A DNA stretch of 64,000 bases from Vreelandella maris (GTDB taxonomy: Bacteria; Pseudomonadota; Gammaproteobacteria; Pseudomonadales; Halomonadaceae), in NCBI RefSeq assembly GCF_013371085.1, contig NZ_JABWCV010000009.1, positions 1-64,000 on the forward strand. The letters are read 5' to 3'. Numbering within the stretch: position 1 is the stretch's first letter; each line of letters opens with the position of its first letter. Both the position numbers and the translations under genes were made by a program. The notes below the pieces were generated by a model. The model did no database searches. It was not told the origin of the DNA and was given only the letters and a program-made list of their open reading frames with translations. Below, piece by piece: positions 52,324 through 63,643 of the stretch.

Positions 52324-53199
52324 CTAGGCAGTAGGGCGGCGTTTAAGGGTGGTGCGGCGGTCGTGATACGCCACCGCTAAGCCGCTGCCCATGATCAAGG
52401 CGCTGCCTACCCACACCCAGAGGTCGGGCATTTCCCCCCAAAACCACCAGCCGAGAAGCACTGCCCAGAGCATCGCGGTGTAATCAAACGGGGCGGCAAT
52501 GGCGGCTGGCGCGTACCGAAACGCCAGGGTAATAAAGGCGGTCGCCGCAACACCGAAGATTCCAGAAGTGAAAAAACCGACCCAGTGCCAGGGCTGGGGG
52601 GGTTGCCATACCCATGGCAGCGTTAAGCCGGTTACCACGAGTGGCACAAAAGTCATATAAAACAGCATTGCCCATAAGTGTTCACGGGCGCCGTAGCGAC
52701 GTGCGGTAATCATCATCAACGCATAAAAGAGCGCCGCGGCGACCAGCACCAGCGCGCCTAGCTGGAAGGCATCACCGTTAGGGCGAACCACAATCAGCAC
52801 ACCCACAAACCCGACTAACGAGGCGATCAGTACCGGTGGGTCGATACGCTCTCCTAGCAAGGGCACCGACAGGAGGGTGACAAATAACGGTGCCACAAAG
52901 GCGATTGCCGTCGCTTCCGCCAGGGGCAACAGCGTTAATCCCCAGACGAAACAGACCATGGTGGCGGTATAGATCAATCCACGCAGCAAATGAACGCCTG
53001 GGCGTTTCGTCCGTAGTTTGCGTAAACCACCCGCAAAATGGGCAAGCAGCGCAATCATTGGTAGCGAGACTAAAGCACGGAAAAAAATAATCTGCAGCGG
53101 CGAATGTGTCTCGCCTAACCACTTGGAAACGGCGTCTCCCAGGGCGAGAAAAAGAACCCCCATACACATGCAGAGTATGCCCTTCAGTGAGGTGGTCAC
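52324..53199 (-). CDS. EamA/DMT-family transporter
   Basis: 291 aa with ten membrane helices in two EamA repeats (ALGDAVSKWLGETHSPLQII; WAVLLGWWFWGEMPDLWVWV). Probable metabolite exporter, substrate unknown. The frame is open to 53268 through a terminator; GTG 53199, preceded by AAGGAG, is the better start. Confidence 0.85.
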   Translation of the reverse strand: MTTSLKGILCMCMGVLFLALGDAVSKWLGETHSPLQIIFFRALVSLPMIALLAHFAGGLRKLRTKRPGVHLLRGLIYTATMVCFVWGLTLLPLAEATAIAFVAPLFVTLLSVPLLGERIDPPVLIASLVGFVGVLIVVRPNGDAFQLGALVLVAAALFYALMMITARRYGAREHLWAMLFYMTFVPLVVTGLTLPWVWQPPQPWHWVGFFTSGIFGVAATAFITLAFRYAPAAIAAPFDYTAMLWAVLLGWWFWGEMPDLWVWVGSALIMGSGLAVAYHDRRTTLKRRPTA

Positions 53200-53253
53200 C
53201 GCTCTCTCCTTAGTTGTTGTTAGCCGGTAATCGCCAGCCAATTGCTTAAAAGC

Positions 53254-53283
53254 AAAAACCCCGCCCAATAACGAGTGGCGGGG
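53254..53283 (-). terminator. Rho-independent terminator after the D,D-carboxypeptidase gene
   Basis: CCCCGCC/GGCGGGG stem with an 11-nt loop, followed on the minus strand by five T. Confidence 0.85.
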
Positions 53284-53330
53284 TGATACGCACTTGGGTC
53301 AGCGCTTGAACCAACGCCAGCTTAACCAGC

Positions 53331-54722
53331 TTACAAGCTGGCGTTAACGACCATACAGTCCATCCCCTGGGAGTGTAGTTCGCGACACGCCTGGCGGGCG
53401 CGCTGTTCATCCAACGCCATTAAGCGGGCGCGGTAAACCGGGTTCTGGCCCTCTACGGTGTCGATAGCCACACGACCACCTAAACTTTGTGCAATACGCT
53501 GAGCCGCCTGTTGCGCCAATTGACGAGCCTGGGCCTCCTGGCTAAAGGCGCCTACCTGAACTCCCCAACCGCCGCCTGTTTCATTGACAGAAGCAAGCTG
53601 ACGTTCGCGCTCAATAAAGGCCTGCAAAGGGTCGGGCTGCGGCATCTCGCTTTCAGGCGTGGGGCGCTGAACGCTGGTTATATCGGCCAGCTGTTCTTCA
53701 AGGTCCACGGCGGGCGTTGAAGCGGCAGTGTTCGCGGAGGGCGAAAGCGTAGTCGTTTCCACGACGGCCAATAGCGGCTGACGTGGTTCAGGTGTTGGTG
53801 GGGAAACCGGCTGAGCGGGAGGGGCAAAGGCCATAAACTCTTGTGAAAAGGTGGTGTCGGCCACCCAGCTACGTTGATCACGTAGCGAAGCTCGCAAGAA
53901 GCTGCGGTCTAGCAAATTGGCCATATGGGTATCACGCGACTGAGATGAAAAACCGCCCATCACCACTGCCACTAATCGCCGATTGCCGCGCACTGCGGTG
54001 GTCGCCACATTAAAACCAGACGCTCTAATAAATCCGGTTTTCAGCCCATCAGCGCCAGGATAATCACGCACCAGACGGTTGTGGCTGGTATGCCGTGTGC
54101 CGCGGTAGGTAAATTCCTGGAGACCGAAGTAGTGGTAGTACTGAGGGAAATCCTGCATTACGCGTACTGAGAGCGTCAACATATCCCGTGCGGTGGTGAC
54201 TTGGCCGTCATCAGGCAAGCCAGAAGCATTGCGGAAGGTGGTCGCGTGCATGCCGAGCTCGCGCGCCTTGGTGGTCATCATCTGTGCAAAACGCGCTTCG
54301 CTACCGCCTAGTGCTTCGGCAACCACCGCGGCAACATCATTAGCCGAGCGAACCGCTAGCGCACGTATGGCCGTGTCGACGGGGATAGAACTACCTGCAG
54401 CAAGCCAGAGCTTGACGGCTGGCTTTGCTGCTGCAAAACGGGAAACCGGCAAGGGCTGATCTAAACGCAACGTGCCCGCTTCCAGCGCTTCAAAGGTCAA
54501 ATACAGGGTCATCATTTTGGTCAGCGAGGCAGGGTAACGCTGATCGTCAACATTTTCAGCGTAGAGGACTTCGCCATTATCCAAATCCACCACAATGCCT
54601 GCATAGCGTGGATTGTCGGCGTGAGCATTGGAGACCATTGCCAGCATGAGCAGCAAAACCACACTCAATGACCATACCGCTGATGCACCGCCAACGGCGA
54701 TCTGTTTTACCCTCGCATACAT
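53331..54722 (-). CDS. D-alanyl-D-alanine carboxypeptidase with C-terminal SPOR domain
   Basis: 463-aa penicillin-binding protein of the PBP5/6 type. Signal region (AVWSLSVVLLLMLAMVSNAH), then peptidase S11 with S-x-x-K (SLTK), SAN and KTG motifs. A Pro/Thr-rich linker at about 310-380 leads to a SPOR peptidoglycan-binding domain (WGVQVGAFSQEAQARQLAQQ to the end). It trims the terminal D-Ala of stem peptides. SPOR would direct it to septal, denuded glycan. Start at ATG 54722 behind GGGGCAGG. Confidence 0.9.
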   Translation of the reverse strand: MYARVKQIAVGGASAVWSLSVVLLLMLAMVSNAHADNPRYAGIVVDLDNGEVLYAENVDDQRYPASLTKMMTLYLTFEALEAGTLRLDQPLPVSRFAAAKPAVKLWLAAGSSIPVDTAIRALAVRSANDVAAVVAEALGGSEARFAQMMTTKARELGMHATTFRNASGLPDDGQVTTARDMLTLSVRVMQDFPQYYHYFGLQEFTYRGTRHTSHNRLVRDYPGADGLKTGFIRASGFNVATTAVRGNRRLVAVVMGGFSSQSRDTHMANLLDRSFLRASLRDQRSWVADTTFSQEFMAFAPPAQPVSPPTPEPRQPLLAVVETTTLSPSANTAASTPAVDLEEQLADITSVQRPTPESEMPQPDPLQAFIERERQLASVNETGGGWGVQVGAFSQEAQARQLAQQAAQRIAQSLGGRVAIDTVEGQNPVYRARLMALDEQRARQACRELHSQGMDCMVVNASL

Positions 54723-54923
54723 ACCTGCCCCTTGCTTGTTATCAACGTACTGTGACTGATCCATGGCCTCACTACCATGCCATACTCAAGGTGCAACGCA
54801 AGGCTTTCCCTGCTCTGCACGGCCATGCTAGGTACTTTTAATAATAAGCTGAGTATATACGGAGTTAGGCTTAGAAAAAGAGAAGTTACATGCGTATCAA
54901 AAGAAGATAAATATATGCCATAA

Positions 54924-54950
54924 AAAAACCGACCCACTGAGGGGTCGGTT
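54924..54950 (-). terminator. Terminator of the alpha operon
   Basis: CCGACCC/GGGTCGG stem with loop, followed by seven T on the minus strand, 35 nt after rplQ. Confidence 0.92.
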
Positions 54951-54984
54951 TTCGATTGCTACTAAAGAAACCTAGCGCAGAGGA

Positions 54985-55371
54985 TTACTCTTCTGCAGCG
55001 GCTTCTTCAACAACCGGACGGTCAACTAGCTCAACGAACGCCATAGGCGCGTTGTCGCCGGTGCGGAAACCGCACTTAAGAATACGGACGTAACCGCCCG
55101 GACGCTCGGCATAACGCGGACCTAGTTCGTTGAACAGTTTGCCGACGGCTTCTTTAGAGCGCGTGCGGGCAAATGCCAAACGACGGTTTGCAACGCTATC
55201 CTGCTTAGACAAGGTGATCAGCGGCTCGATAACGCGACGCAGCTCCTTGGCTTTAGGCAGGGTTGTCTTAATGACTTCATGCTCGACCAGCGAGACAGAC
55301 ATGTTCTTGAACATGGCCTGACGATGCGAGCTGGTGCGATTCAGATGACGACCACTCTTACGATGACGCAT
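54985..55371 (-). CDS. rplQ: 50S ribosomal protein L17
   Basis: 128 aa; [20 protein letters not shown] is diagnostic. It lines the peptide exit tunnel. Last gene of the alpha operon, with an acidic C-terminal extension (VEEAAAEE). Confidence 0.97.
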   Translation of the reverse strand: MRHRKSGRHLNRTSSHRQAMFKNMSVSLVEHEVIKTTLPKAKELRRVIEPLITLSKQDSVANRRLAFARTRSKEAVGKLFNELGPRYAERPGGYVRILKCGFRTGDNAPMAFVELVDRPVVEEAAAEE

Positions 55372-55410
55372 GGTTGTAATTCCTTACCAAACTGGGACTC
55401 AAGTCGACGC

Positions 55411-56406
55411 TCACGCGGAGGCTTTGTCGTCCTTCAGGCTTGCCGGTGGCCAATTTTCCAACCGCATGCCAAGGGACAAGCCGCGAGCCGCCAATACGTC
55501 TTTGATTTCATTCAAAGATTTCTTACCGAGATTCGGTGTCTTCAACAGCTCAACTTCTGTGCGCTGGATAAGATCACCGATGTAATAAATATTCTCGGCT
55601 TTTAGGCAGTTCGCGCTGCGAACGGTCAACTCAAGATCGTCTACGGGGCGCAATAGAATTGGATCAACATGATCCTCTTCCTCTTCGACTTCCTGTTCTT
55701 TATCAGCTTCCAGGTCGACGAAGGCGGCCAGCTGCTCTTGCAGGATGGTCGCACTGCGACGGATAGCCTCTTCCGGATCCAGGGTACCGTCGGTTTCCAG
55801 ATCGATAATTAGCTTATCGAGATCGGTGCGCTGCTCAACACGAGCGGCTTCAACCGAGTAAGAAACACGGCGGACAGGGCTGAAGGTGGCATCCAGCTGC
55901 AGGCGGCCAATGGCACGGGTCTCTTCATCAGAGCCACGCGCGTCAGCCGGTTCGTAGCCACGACCCAGCGCTACCTTAAGCTGAATTTTCAGCTCGGCAC
56001 CTTCATTGACATGAGCAATGATGTGGTCCGGGTTGACGATTTCGACGCTATGATCAAGCGCAATGTCGCCAGCGGTGACGACGGCTGGGCCCTGCTTGTT
56101 CAGCGTGAGCACCGCCTCATCGCGGCTGTGCATCTTGATCGCAACATCTTTCAAGTTCAGGAGGATTTCAATGACATCTTCCTGCACCCCTTCGAGCGCA
56201 CTGTATTCATGCTCGACGCCAGCAATTTCAGCCTCTACCACGGCACAGCCGGGCATAGACGAAAGCAGAATGCGACGCAGTGCATTCCCCAGGGTGTGAC
56301 CAAAGCCACGCTCGAACGGTTCGAGCACGATTTTGGCGTGATGTGCGCTGATTTCTTCGACCTTGATGTCGCGAGGACGTAGAAACTCTGTCACTGAACG
56401 CTGCAT
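55411..56406 (-). CDS. rpoA: RNA polymerase alpha subunit
   Basis: 331 aa: N-terminal assembly domain ([20 protein letters not shown]), acidic linker and C-terminal domain ([40 protein letters not shown]) that contacts UP elements and activators. Confidence 0.97.
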   Translation of the reverse strand: MQRSVTEFLRPRDIKVEEISAHHAKIVLEPFERGFGHTLGNALRRILLSSMPGCAVVEAEIAGVEHEYSALEGVQEDVIEILLNLKDVAIKMHSRDEAVLTLNKQGPAVVTAGDIALDHSVEIVNPDHIIAHVNEGAELKIQLKVALGRGYEPADARGSDEETRAIGRLQLDATFSPVRRVSYSVEAARVEQRTDLDKLIIDLETDGTLDPEEAIRRSATILQEQLAAFVDLEADKEQEVEEEEDHVDPILLRPVDDLELTVRSANCLKAENIYYIGDLIQRTEVELLKTPNLGKKSLNEIKDVLAARGLSLGMRLENWPPASLKDDKASA

Positions 56407-56504
56407 ATGAACACCTTTCAGGCTGCCAAACGGATACTTGGTACTCGGTACGACTTGGCGCGGGCGTTACACCCGCACCAGGTTGACAAGAAACAGAAAA
56501 CTGC

Positions 56505-57125
56505 TTACTTGGAGTACAGCTCGACGATCAGGTTTTCGTTGATGTCGGCAGACAGGTCACCGCGTTCAGGCAGAGCCTTGAAAGTGCCTTCCATCTTCTT
56601 GGCGTCGATTTCGATCCAAGCGATATCGCCACGGTTGGCCGCAATGGACAACGCGCTTTGAATACGTGCTTGGTTTTTCGCCTTTTCGCGAATGGAAACA
56701 ACGTCACCCGGCTTCACTTGATAGGAAGCTACGTTAACGGTGCGGCCGTTCACGGAAATCGCCTTGTGGCTGACCAGCTGACGCGCTTCAGAGCGAGTCG
56801 AGCCGAAGCCCATGCGGTAGACGACATTATCCAGTCGGGATTCGAGCAACTGCAACAATACTTCACCAGTCGCGCCTTTCAGGCGAGCGGCTTCTTTGTA
56901 GTAGTTACGGAACTGTTTTTCGAGTACGCCATACATGCGACGTACTTTTTGCTTCTCGCGAAGCTGCAAGCCGTAGTCTGAAAGACGTTGACGACGCTGG
57001 CCGTGTACACCCGGGATTTGCTCGGATTTACACTTTTTCTCGAAGGGAGTCACACCACTCTTCAAAAAGAGGTCGGTGCCTTCACGACGAGACAGTTTGC
57101 ACTTCGGTCCAATATAACGAGCCAT
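56505..57125 (-). CDS. rpsD: 30S ribosomal protein S4
   Basis: 206 aa; [20 protein letters not shown] and the S4 RNA-binding domain ([20 protein letters not shown]). Primary 16S binder and, in E. coli, translational repressor of the alpha operon. Confidence 0.97.
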   Translation of the reverse strand: MARYIGPKCKLSRREGTDLFLKSGVTPFEKKCKSEQIPGVHGQRRQRLSDYGLQLREKQKVRRMYGVLEKQFRNYYKEAARLKGATGEVLLQLLESRLDNVVYRMGFGSTRSEARQLVSHKAISVNGRTVNVASYQVKPGDVVSIREKAKNQARIQSALSIAANRGDIAWIEIDAKKMEGTFKALPERGDLSADINENLIVELYSK

Positions 57126-57137
57126 GAATCTGTCTCC

Positions 57138-57524
57138 TTAAACGCGGCGTTTCTTCGGCGGACGGCAGCCATTATGGGGAATGGGCGTCGCGTCTACGAT
57201 GCTTTGCACGCGGAAGCCGGCGGCATTCAGTGCGCGCACGGCGGATTCACGACCGGGTCCTGGACCTTTAACCAGTACGTCTACGTTTTTCACACCATAC
57301 TCGGCTGCAGCAGTTGCTGCACGTTCGCTTGCCACTTGAGCAGCGAACGGGGTGCTCTTGCGAGAACCACGAAAACCCGAACCACCGGCAGTCGCCCAAG
57401 AAAGAGCGTTGCCCTGGCGGTCTGTGATCGTCACGATCGTGTTGTTAAAAGAGGCATGGATATGCGCAATCGCGTCCACTACCTGCTTTTTAACCTTTTT
57501 ACGGTTACTACGCGGGTTAGCCAT
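57138..57524 (-). CDS. rpsK: 30S ribosomal protein S11
   Basis: 128 aa; [20 protein letters not shown] and the C-terminal [13 protein letters not shown] are diagnostic. Part of the platform of the 30S subunit. Confidence 0.97.
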   Translation of the reverse strand: MANPRSNRKKVKKQVVDAIAHIHASFNNTIVTITDRQGNALSWATAGGSGFRGSRKSTPFAAQVASERAATAAAEYGVKNVDVLVKGPGPGRESAVRALNAAGFRVQSIVDATPIPHNGCRPPKKRRV

Positions 57525-57563
57525 GTTGATGTCTATTCCTGTCTTTACGCCAGAACGTGCGTG

Positions 57564-57920
57564 TTATTTGCGGATCGGCTTACGCGGGCCCTTACGGGTG
57601 CGCGCGTTAGTCTTAGTCCGCTGACCACGCAGCGGAAGACTACGACGATGACGCAGACCACGGTAGCAGCCTAAGTCCATGAGACGCTTAATGTTAAGCG
57701 TGACATCACGACGAAGGTCGCCTTCTACGGTGTACTTGCCAACTTCAGAACGCAGGGTGTCGACTTCTTCAGAAGACAGGTCCTGGATCTTGGCATTCAT
57801 GGCAATACCGGCTGCTGCACAGATGTGCTCAGCACGGGTACGGCCAATCCCGAAGATATAGGTCAGCGAGATCGCCGCATGCTTGTTGTCCGGGATATTG
57901 ACGCCTGCAATACGGGCCAT
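57564..57920 (-). CDS. rpsM: 30S ribosomal protein S13
   Basis: 118 aa; [20 protein letters not shown] and C-terminal [18 protein letters not shown]. First gene of the alpha operon; its leader may be the S4 control site. Confidence 0.97.
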   Translation of the reverse strand: MARIAGVNIPDNKHAAISLTYIFGIGRTRAEHICAAAGIAMNAKIQDLSSEEVDTLRSEVGKYTVEGDLRRDVTLNIKRLMDLGCYRGLRHRRSLPLRGQRTKTNARTRKGPRKPIRK

Positions 57921-57965
57921 CAGCTTACTCCGAAATTTGAGCGGCTTGCTCGTTTATTCATCTAC

Positions 57966-57997
57966 AAAAGGCGCAACAGCATACCCCTTTTAGCGCC
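57966..57997 (-). promoter_or_regulatory. Possible S4-responsive pseudoknot in the rpsM leader
   Basis: On the minus strand GGCGC and AAAAGG are followed by GCGCC and CCTTTT in crossing order (the last two overlap by two C), a pseudoknot-like arrangement about 45-75 nt upstream of rpsM. In E. coli, S4 binds a pseudoknot at this place. The match is by position and logic only. Confidence 0.35.
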
Positions 57998-58043
57998 CTA
58001 AGGCAAGGGGTATGCTGGCACCGCTTAATACAACCCAGGGGGA

Positions 58044-58157
58044 TTAACCCTGGCGTTGTTTGTGCCGTGGTTCGCTGCAGATGACGCGGACAGCGCCATT
58101 GCGACGAATGATCTTGCAGTTACGGCACATTTTCTTTACGGAAGCTCGAACTTTCAT
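58044..58157 (-). CDS. rpmJ: 50S ribosomal protein L36
   Basis: 37 aa, [20 protein letters not shown] and on to PRHKQRQG. The zinc-ribbon residues are present (C11, C14, C27, H32), so this is the zinc-binding form. It lies between secY and rpsM as usual. Confidence 0.95.
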   Translation of the reverse strand: MKVRASVKKMCRNCKIIRRNGAVRVICSEPRHKQRQG

Positions 58158-58224
58158 CGATCTTTCTCCAAAAACCGGCTCGCGGCACGCCCCCCTCACT
58201 AACTTAATAGGGGTGAGCGGCGCC

Positions 58225-59556
58225 TCAGCGCATGATACCGCCGCTACCGTAGCCTTTCAGGTTGGACTTCTTCATCACTGAGTCATACTGATGCGACATG
58301 AGATGCGATTGCACCTGGGCCATGAAGTCCATGATGACCACGACTACGATTAACAACGAGGTACCGCCGAAGAAAAACGGCACGTTCCACGCCACAATCA
58401 AGAACTGGGGCATCAAGGAAACCGCAGTGATATACAAGGCACCGAACAAGGTTAGACGTGTCATGACCTTGTCGATATAGCGAGCGGTCTGCTCGCCGGG
58501 GCGAATGCCCGGCAGGAAAGCGCCTGACTTTTTAAGATTGTCAGCCACATCCTTGGGGTTGAAGACCAGCGCTGTGTAAAAGAAGCAGAAGAATACCACT
58601 GCCGCCGCGAAAAGCAAGATGTAAAGCGGTTGACCTGGGCCTAATGCCTGAGATGCACGCTGCAACCACTCCATACCTTCACCGGCACCTACCCACTGAC
58701 CAATAGAGGCCGGAAAGAGCAGAATACTGGAGGCAAAAATCGCCGGAATAACGCCGGCCATGTTGACCTTCAAAGGCAGGTAGCTACTTTGCCCTGCATA
58801 CATCTTATTGCCCACTTGACGCCGGGGGTAGTTAACTTTGAGGCGGCGTTGACCGCGTTCAATGAAAACCACGAAGGCGACAGTCGCAATACCTAACACT
58901 GACAGCGCTAACAGCGGCAGAACATTCCAGGCCCCTTCATTACGGGCAAGCTCAAAGGCTTGACCCACGGCACTGGGTAGTCCAGCGACAATACCGGCGA
59001 AGATCAGCAACGAAATACCGTTGCCAATGCCCTTCTCGGTAATCTGCTCACCTAGCCACATCATAAACACCGCGCCTGATACAAACGTAATCACGGCGGT
59101 GAAGTAGAAGCTAAAGTCAGCACTGTACGCGATGCCTTGGCTAGCCAGACCGACGGACATGCCGGTAGCCTGGACAAACGCCAGTATCACCGTGCCGTAG
59201 CGGGTGTACTGGCTAATCTTGCGGCGGCCAGCCTCACCCTCTTTCTTGAGCTGTTCAAGATGAGGGGAGACCGCAGTCATGAGCTGCATGATAATCGACG
59301 CCGAAATATAGGGCATGATGCCCAGGGCGAGAACACTCATGCGCTCCAGGGCGCCACCCGAGAACATGTTAAACATGCCTAGGATGGTACCCTGTTGCTC
59401 CCTAAACAAGGCAGCAAGCTGGTCAGGATTGATACCGGGAACGGGAATGTGGGCACCAATACGGTACACCACGATGGCGAGGAGCACGAAGCGCAAACGC
59501 GCCCACAGTTCACTCAGACCGCTGCCCATCGCCGGCATTTTTCCTGACTTGGCCAT
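58225..59556 (-). CDS. secY: Protein translocase subunit SecY
   Basis: 443 aa with ten membrane helices; [20 protein letters not shown] and [20 protein letters not shown] are family-typical. It is the channel of the Sec translocon. Confidence 0.97.
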   Translation of the reverse strand: MAKSGKMPAMGSGLSELWARLRFVLLAIVVYRIGAHIPVPGINPDQLAALFREQQGTILGMFNMFSGGALERMSVLALGIMPYISASIIMQLMTAVSPHLEQLKKEGEAGRRKISQYTRYGTVILAFVQATGMSVGLASQGIAYSADFSFYFTAVITFVSGAVFMMWLGEQITEKGIGNGISLLIFAGIVAGLPSAVGQAFELARNEGAWNVLPLLALSVLGIATVAFVVFIERGQRRLKVNYPRRQVGNKMYAGQSSYLPLKVNMAGVIPAIFASSILLFPASIGQWVGAGEGMEWLQRASQALGPGQPLYILLFAAAVVFFCFFYTALVFNPKDVADNLKKSGAFLPGIRPGEQTARYIDKVMTRLTLFGALYITAVSLMPQFLIVAWNVPFFFGGTSLLIVVVVIMDFMAQVQSHLMSHQYDSVMKKSNLKGYGSGGIMR

Positions 59557-59991
59557 TTAGTCCTCTACCTTGCCGCCAGCGGCTTCGATCGCTTCACGGG
59601 CACCTTTGGTGACCTTGATTCCGCGAACGGTAACCGCCGTTTTCAATTCGCCAGAAAGGATGATCTTCGCGTGTAGCGTAGAGTCCTTCAGCACGTTGGC
59701 TTCTTTCAAAGATGCCATGGTGACTTCACCACCGGCAACTTTAGCAAGCTCAGCCAGGCGTACTTCTTCAGAGACCAGAGACTTTGCAGACGTAAAGCCG
59801 AATTTCGGCAAACGACGCTGCAAAGGCATCTGACCGCCTTCGAAACCAGGCTTAACACTGCCACCACTACGTGATTTCTGACCTTTGTGACCACGGCCAC
59901 CGGTCTTACCAAGACCGGAACCGATGCCACGACCCACACGCTTTGCAGCGTGTTTGGAGCCCGGAGCCGGGCTTAGGTTATTGAGTTTCAT
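59557..59991 (-). CDS. rplO: 50S ribosomal protein L15
   Basis: 144 aa; [20 protein letters not shown] and the Gly-rich [20 protein letters not shown] are diagnostic. The stop abuts the secY start. Confidence 0.97.
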   Translation of the reverse strand: MKLNNLSPAPGSKHAAKRVGRGIGSGLGKTGGRGHKGQKSRSGGSVKPGFEGGQMPLQRRLPKFGFTSAKSLVSEEVRLAELAKVAGGEVTMASLKEANVLKDSTLHAKIILSGELKTAVTVRGIKVTKGAREAIEAAGGKVED

Positions 59992-59994
59992 GGA

Positions 59995-60177
59995 TTACTC
60001 TCCCTCAACGCGCACAAGGTAAGTTACCTTGTGGATCATGCCGCGTACGGCAGGGGTGTCTTCCAGTTCAACCGTATGACCGATGCGACGCAGGCCCAAG
60101 CCTTTCATAGTAGCCTTGTGCTTGGGCATAATGCCGATGGTGCTGCGGATCTGGGTAACCTTGATCGTTGCTGCCAT
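59995..60177 (-). CDS. rpmD: 50S ribosomal protein L30
   Basis: 60 aa; [20 protein letters not shown] and [20 protein letters not shown]. Confidence 0.96.
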   Translation of the reverse strand: MAATIKVTQIRSTIGIMPKHKATMKGLGLRRIGHTVELEDTPAVRGMIHKVTYLVRVEGE

Positions 60178-60183
60178 GGTGCC

Positions 60184-60684
60184 TTACCCCGTGATCGCTT
60201 CGACAGACAGACCGCGCTTGGCGGCCACGTCTTCCGGTGCTTGCATGGAGGAGAGACCTTTAACAGTCGCTCGCACCACGTTAACCGGGTTGGTGGAACC
60301 GTAGCACTTGGCCAGTACGTCGTGGACACCGGCAAGCTCTAGTACAGAGCGCATGGCGCCACCGGCGATGATACCGGTACCTTCGGAAGCCGGCTGCATG
60401 TACACCTTGGAAGCACCGTGACGGGCTTTTACCGGGTACTGCAGCGTGTGGCCAGCGAGGTTCACCTTGACCATGTTGCGACGAGCTTGATCCATCGCTT
60501 TCTGGATTGCGACAGGCACTTCACGCGCCTTGCCACGACCGAAACCGACACGACCTTTACCATCACCAACGACGGTCAGTGCGGTGAAGCCGAAAATACG
60601 ACCACCCTTGACCACCTTGGCGACGCGGTTGACCTGCACTAACTTCTCTTGCAGATCACCGCTTTGCTGTTCGTTCTTCGCCAT
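60184..60684 (-). CDS. rpsE: 30S ribosomal protein S5
   Basis: 166 aa; [20 protein letters not shown] is the conserved RNA-binding start, and [20 protein letters not shown] the C-terminal domain. Confidence 0.97.
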   Translation of the reverse strand: MAKNEQQSGDLQEKLVQVNRVAKVVKGGRIFGFTALTVVGDGKGRVGFGRGKAREVPVAIQKAMDQARRNMVKVNLAGHTLQYPVKARHGASKVYMQPASEGTGIIAGGAMRSVLELAGVHDVLAKCYGSTNPVNVVRATVKGLSSMQAPEDVAAKRGLSVEAITG

Positions 60685-60695
60685 CGTAAAACCCT

Positions 60696-61046
60696 TTAGA
60701 ATTCCAGGCCGCCTTCACGTGCGGCGTCGGCCAGCGCCTTGACGCGGCCGTGATACTTAAAGCCAGCACGGTCGAAGGCCACCTGGGTGATGCCTGCTTC
60801 TTTAGCGCGTTCGGCAATCAGTGCACCTACTTTAGAGGCGGCATCTGAGTTACCGGTCGCACCCTCGCGCAGTGCTTTATCCAGCGTAGAAGCACTGGCT
60901 AGCACTTTGCCACCATCCGGCGAGATAATCTGCGCATAGATGTGACGCGGGGTACGGTTGACGCACAGGCGATACACGCCCAGCTCGCGGATCTTCGCGC
61001 GAGCGCGGCGGGCACGACGGAGACGAGATTCTTTCTTCGCGTTCAT
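60696..61046 (-). CDS. rplR: 50S ribosomal protein L18
   Basis: 116 aa; basic N-terminus and [20 protein letters not shown] and [20 protein letters not shown] blocks. Binds 5S rRNA. Confidence 0.97.
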   Translation of the reverse strand: MNAKKESRLRRARRARAKIRELGVYRLCVNRTPRHIYAQIISPDGGKVLASASTLDKALREGATGNSDAASKVGALIAERAKEAGITQVAFDRAGFKYHGRVKALADAAREGGLEF

Positions 61047-61055
61047 AACCCTGCC

Positions 61056-61586
61056 TTACTTCTTCTTGGCTTCTTTGCGACGCACCTGCTCGTCGGCGTA
61101 CCGTACACCCTTGCCTTTATACGGCTCGGGCGGACGGAAAGCGCGGATTTCCGCGGCGCACTGACCGAGCTGCTGCTTGTCCGCGCTTTTCAGCACGATC
61201 ACGGTGTTCTTCGGCGTTTCCGCTGAGACACCTTCAGGCAGTTCGTAGTCGACCGGGTGCGAGAAGCCCAGTGAAAGATTGAGCGTCTGGCCCTTAGCTT
61301 GGGCACGATAACCGACGCCAACAATTTCGAGAGTTCGTGTAAAACCCTCGGATACGCCCGTTACCAGGTTCTGAACTAAGGCGCGGGTAGTACCGGCCAT
61401 TGCCCAGCTCTTGGCAGACTCACTCGGGGCGAAGGTCAGCTGGCCATCTTCTTGATTAACCACTACATCAGAGTGGATCGTCATAGATAGCGTGCCCTGG
61501 CCGCCTTTGGCGGTCAGCTGGTCGGCATTGATTTTAATGTCAACACCGGCAGGCACTTTAACCGGATATTTCGCTATGCGGGACAT
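61056..61586 (-). CDS. rplF: 50S ribosomal protein L6
   Basis: 176 aa; [20 protein letters not shown] and C-terminal [20 protein letters not shown] are diagnostic. Confidence 0.97.
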   Translation of the reverse strand: MSRIAKYPVKVPAGVDIKINADQLTAKGGQGTLSMTIHSDVVVNQEDGQLTFAPSESAKSWAMAGTTRALVQNLVTGVSEGFTRTLEIVGVGYRAQAKGQTLNLSLGFSHPVDYELPEGVSAETPKNTVIVLKSADKQQLGQCAAEIRAFRPPEPYKGKGVRYADEQVRRKEAKKK

Positions 61587-61595
61587 TCCAGCCTC

Positions 61596-61988
61596 CTAGA
61601 ATACGGTGCAGATGACTTCGCCACCGACACCCGCTTGGCGCGCGGCACGATCGGTCATGACACCCGTTGACGTGGTGACAATCGCGATACCGAGACCATC
61701 GGCGACCTTAGGCAAGTTGTCCTTACCCATGTAACGGCGCAGGGACGGCTTGGAAACCCGCTGAATATGCTCAATGACCGGCTTACCCTCAAAGTACTTG
61801 AGAGTGATGGTTAGCTCAGGCTTAACACCTTCGGCAACCGTAAAGTCGGCAATGTAGCCTTCTTCCTTTAGCACTCGGGCCACTTGTACTTTCAGCTTGG
61901 AGGACGGCATGGTAGCCGTCTCCTTGGTGGCCATCTGCGCATTGCGGATACGGGTAAACATATCCGCCAGAGTGTCTTGCATGCTCAT
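61596..61988 (-). CDS. rpsH: 30S ribosomal protein S8
   Basis: 130 aa; [20 protein letters not shown] and [20 protein letters not shown]. In E. coli it is the repressor of the spc operon. Confidence 0.97.
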   Translation of the reverse strand: MSMQDTLADMFTRIRNAQMATKETATMPSSKLKVQVARVLKEEGYIADFTVAEGVKPELTITLKYFEGKPVIEHIQRVSKPSLRRYMGKDNLPKVADGLGIAIVTTSTGVMTDRAARQAGVGGEVICTVF

Positions 61989-62020
61989 TTAATGTGCGCT
62001 CCTGATGATACTACGTGGCG

Positions 62021-62326
62021 TTACCAACTGGACTTTTTAAGACCAGGAACGTCGCCACGCATGGCGGCTTCACGCAGCTTGTTACGGCCGAGGCCGAACT
62101 TGTTGTAAAAACCGTGCGGACGACCGGTGATACGGCAGCGGTTACGCTGACGTACCGGGCTTGAGTCACGCGGCAATTGCTGCAGCTTCAGCGTCGCCTC
62201 GAAGCGGTCTTCCTCAGACGTGTTCACATCTGAGATGATTTTCTTAAGCTCTGCGCGCTTGGTGGCATACTTTGCCACCAGCTGCGTACGCTTAAGCTCA
62301 CGCTCTATCATACTTTTCTTAGCCAT
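62021..62326 (-). CDS. rpsN: 30S ribosomal protein S14
   Basis: 101 aa, the long zinc-free type ([20 protein letters not shown] without CxxC pairs). Confidence 0.97.
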   Translation of the reverse strand: MAKKSMIERELKRTQLVAKYATKRAELKKIISDVNTSEEDRFEATLKLQQLPRDSSPVRQRNRCRITGRPHGFYNKFGLGRNKLREAAMRGDVPGLKKSSW

Positions 62327-62336
62327 GATCCAACCC

Positions 62337-62876
62337 TTATTTCTTGAAGGGGAAGTTCAGTGCGGTTAGTAGCGCACGACCTTCCTCGTCGGTTTTGGCG
62401 GTAGTAGTGATAGTGACGTCCAACCCTCGGATACGATCGATCTTATCATACTCGATCTCCGGGAAGATGATCTGCTCACGCACACCCATGGAGTAATTGC
62501 CGCGACCGTCAAAAGACTTCGGGTTAAGACCACGGAAGTCACGCACGCGGGGAATCGCGATGTAAACCAAGCGGTCCAGGAAGTCCCACATGCGCTCAGC
62601 GCGCAGGGTCACCTTAATACCGATTGGCCAACCTTCACGTACCTTAAAGCCCGCGATGGACTTACGTGCCTTGGTCACCAACGGTTTTTGACCAGAGAGC
62701 TTCTCTAGATCGCCGATGGCATTGTCAATCAACTTTTTATCGTTGACTGCTTCGCCGATACCCATGTTCAGAGTCACTTTCGTGATCCGGGGTACCTGCA
62801 TAACGTTGGCATAGCTGAACTCTTCTTTGAGTTGAGCTGCTACCTCGTTTTGATAACGTTCTTTCAAGTTCGCCAT
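62337..62876 (-). CDS. rplE: 50S ribosomal protein L5
   Basis: 179 aa; [20 protein letters not shown] and [20 protein letters not shown]. Binds 5S rRNA. Confidence 0.97.
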   Translation of the reverse strand: MANLKERYQNEVAAQLKEEFSYANVMQVPRITKVTLNMGIGEAVNDKKLIDNAIGDLEKLSGQKPLVTKARKSIAGFKVREGWPIGIKVTLRAERMWDFLDRLVYIAIPRVRDFRGLNPKSFDGRGNYSMGVREQIIFPEIEYDKIDRIRGLDVTITTTAKTDEEGRALLTALNFPFKK

Positions 62877-62894
62877 TTTGCTACCCGACTCGCG

Positions 62895-63209
62895 TTAGGC
62901 GTCGATCTGCGTCTGCGTCGACTTGTAGATACGTACCTTGGTACCGTCTTCCTTCACTTGGAAGCCGACGCGATCCGCCTTACCGGTCTCCGAATTGAAG
63001 ATGGCTACGTTGGACGCGTGAATCGGAGCCTCACGCTCGACGATACCGCCCTGATTTCCCGCCATGGGATTTGGCTTGGTGTGACGTTTAATCATGTTCA
63101 CACCGGACACCAAGAAGCGGTTTTCTAATACCCGCTTAACGGTGCCACGTTTGCCTTTATCCTTCCCGGCGATGACGATGACTTCATCGTCACGTTTGAT
63201 CTTTTGCAT
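62895..63209 (-). CDS. rplX: 50S ribosomal protein L24
   Basis: 104 aa; [20 protein letters not shown] (KOW motif). Confidence 0.97.
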   Translation of the reverse strand: MQKIKRDDEVIVIAGKDKGKRGTVKRVLENRFLVSGVNMIKRHTKPNPMAGNQGGIVEREAPIHASNVAIFNSETGKADRVGFQVKEDGTKVRIYKSTQTQIDA

Positions 63210-63223
63210 ATCCGCCTCGCTCC

Positions 63224-63595
63224 TTACAGCACTTCAGGCGCTAAGGAAATGATCTTCATGAACTTTTCATTACGAAGTTCACGAGTCACCGGCCCAAAAA
63301 TACGGGTACCGATGGGCTGTTCGTTGGTGTTATTCAACAAAACTGCCGCATTTCCATCGAAACGGATGAGCGAACCGTCGGGACGACGGACGCCACTACG
63401 GGTCCGGACCACGACCGCTTTTAGCACCTGGCCTTTTTTGACCTTGCCACGCGGAATCGCTTCCTTAACCGTGACCTTGATGATATCACCAACGCGAGCG
63501 TAACGACGGTGTGATCCGCCTAACACCTTGATGCACTGCACCCGGCGCGCTCCGCTGTTGTCGGCGACATCCAGCATTGTCTGAGTCTGAATCAT
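63224..63595 (-). CDS. rplN: 50S ribosomal protein L14
   Basis: 123 aa; [20 protein letters not shown] and the C-terminal [16 protein letters not shown] are diagnostic. Confidence 0.97.
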   Translation of the reverse strand: MIQTQTMLDVADNSGARRVQCIKVLGGSHRRYARVGDIIKVTVKEAIPRGKVKKGQVLKAVVVRTRSGVRRPDGSLIRFDGNAAVLLNNTNEQPIGTRIFGPVTRELRNEKFMKIISLAPEVL

Positions 63596-63643
63596 CGGTT
63601 TTCTCCAAACCTAATCTGACTGCACTGATTGACAAGCCAGGAT

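Noticed and set aside
57352..57674. Plus-strand ORFs across the ribosomal protein genes
   Set aside because: They lie antisense to rpsK and rpsM, lack ribosome sites and show no protein family features.
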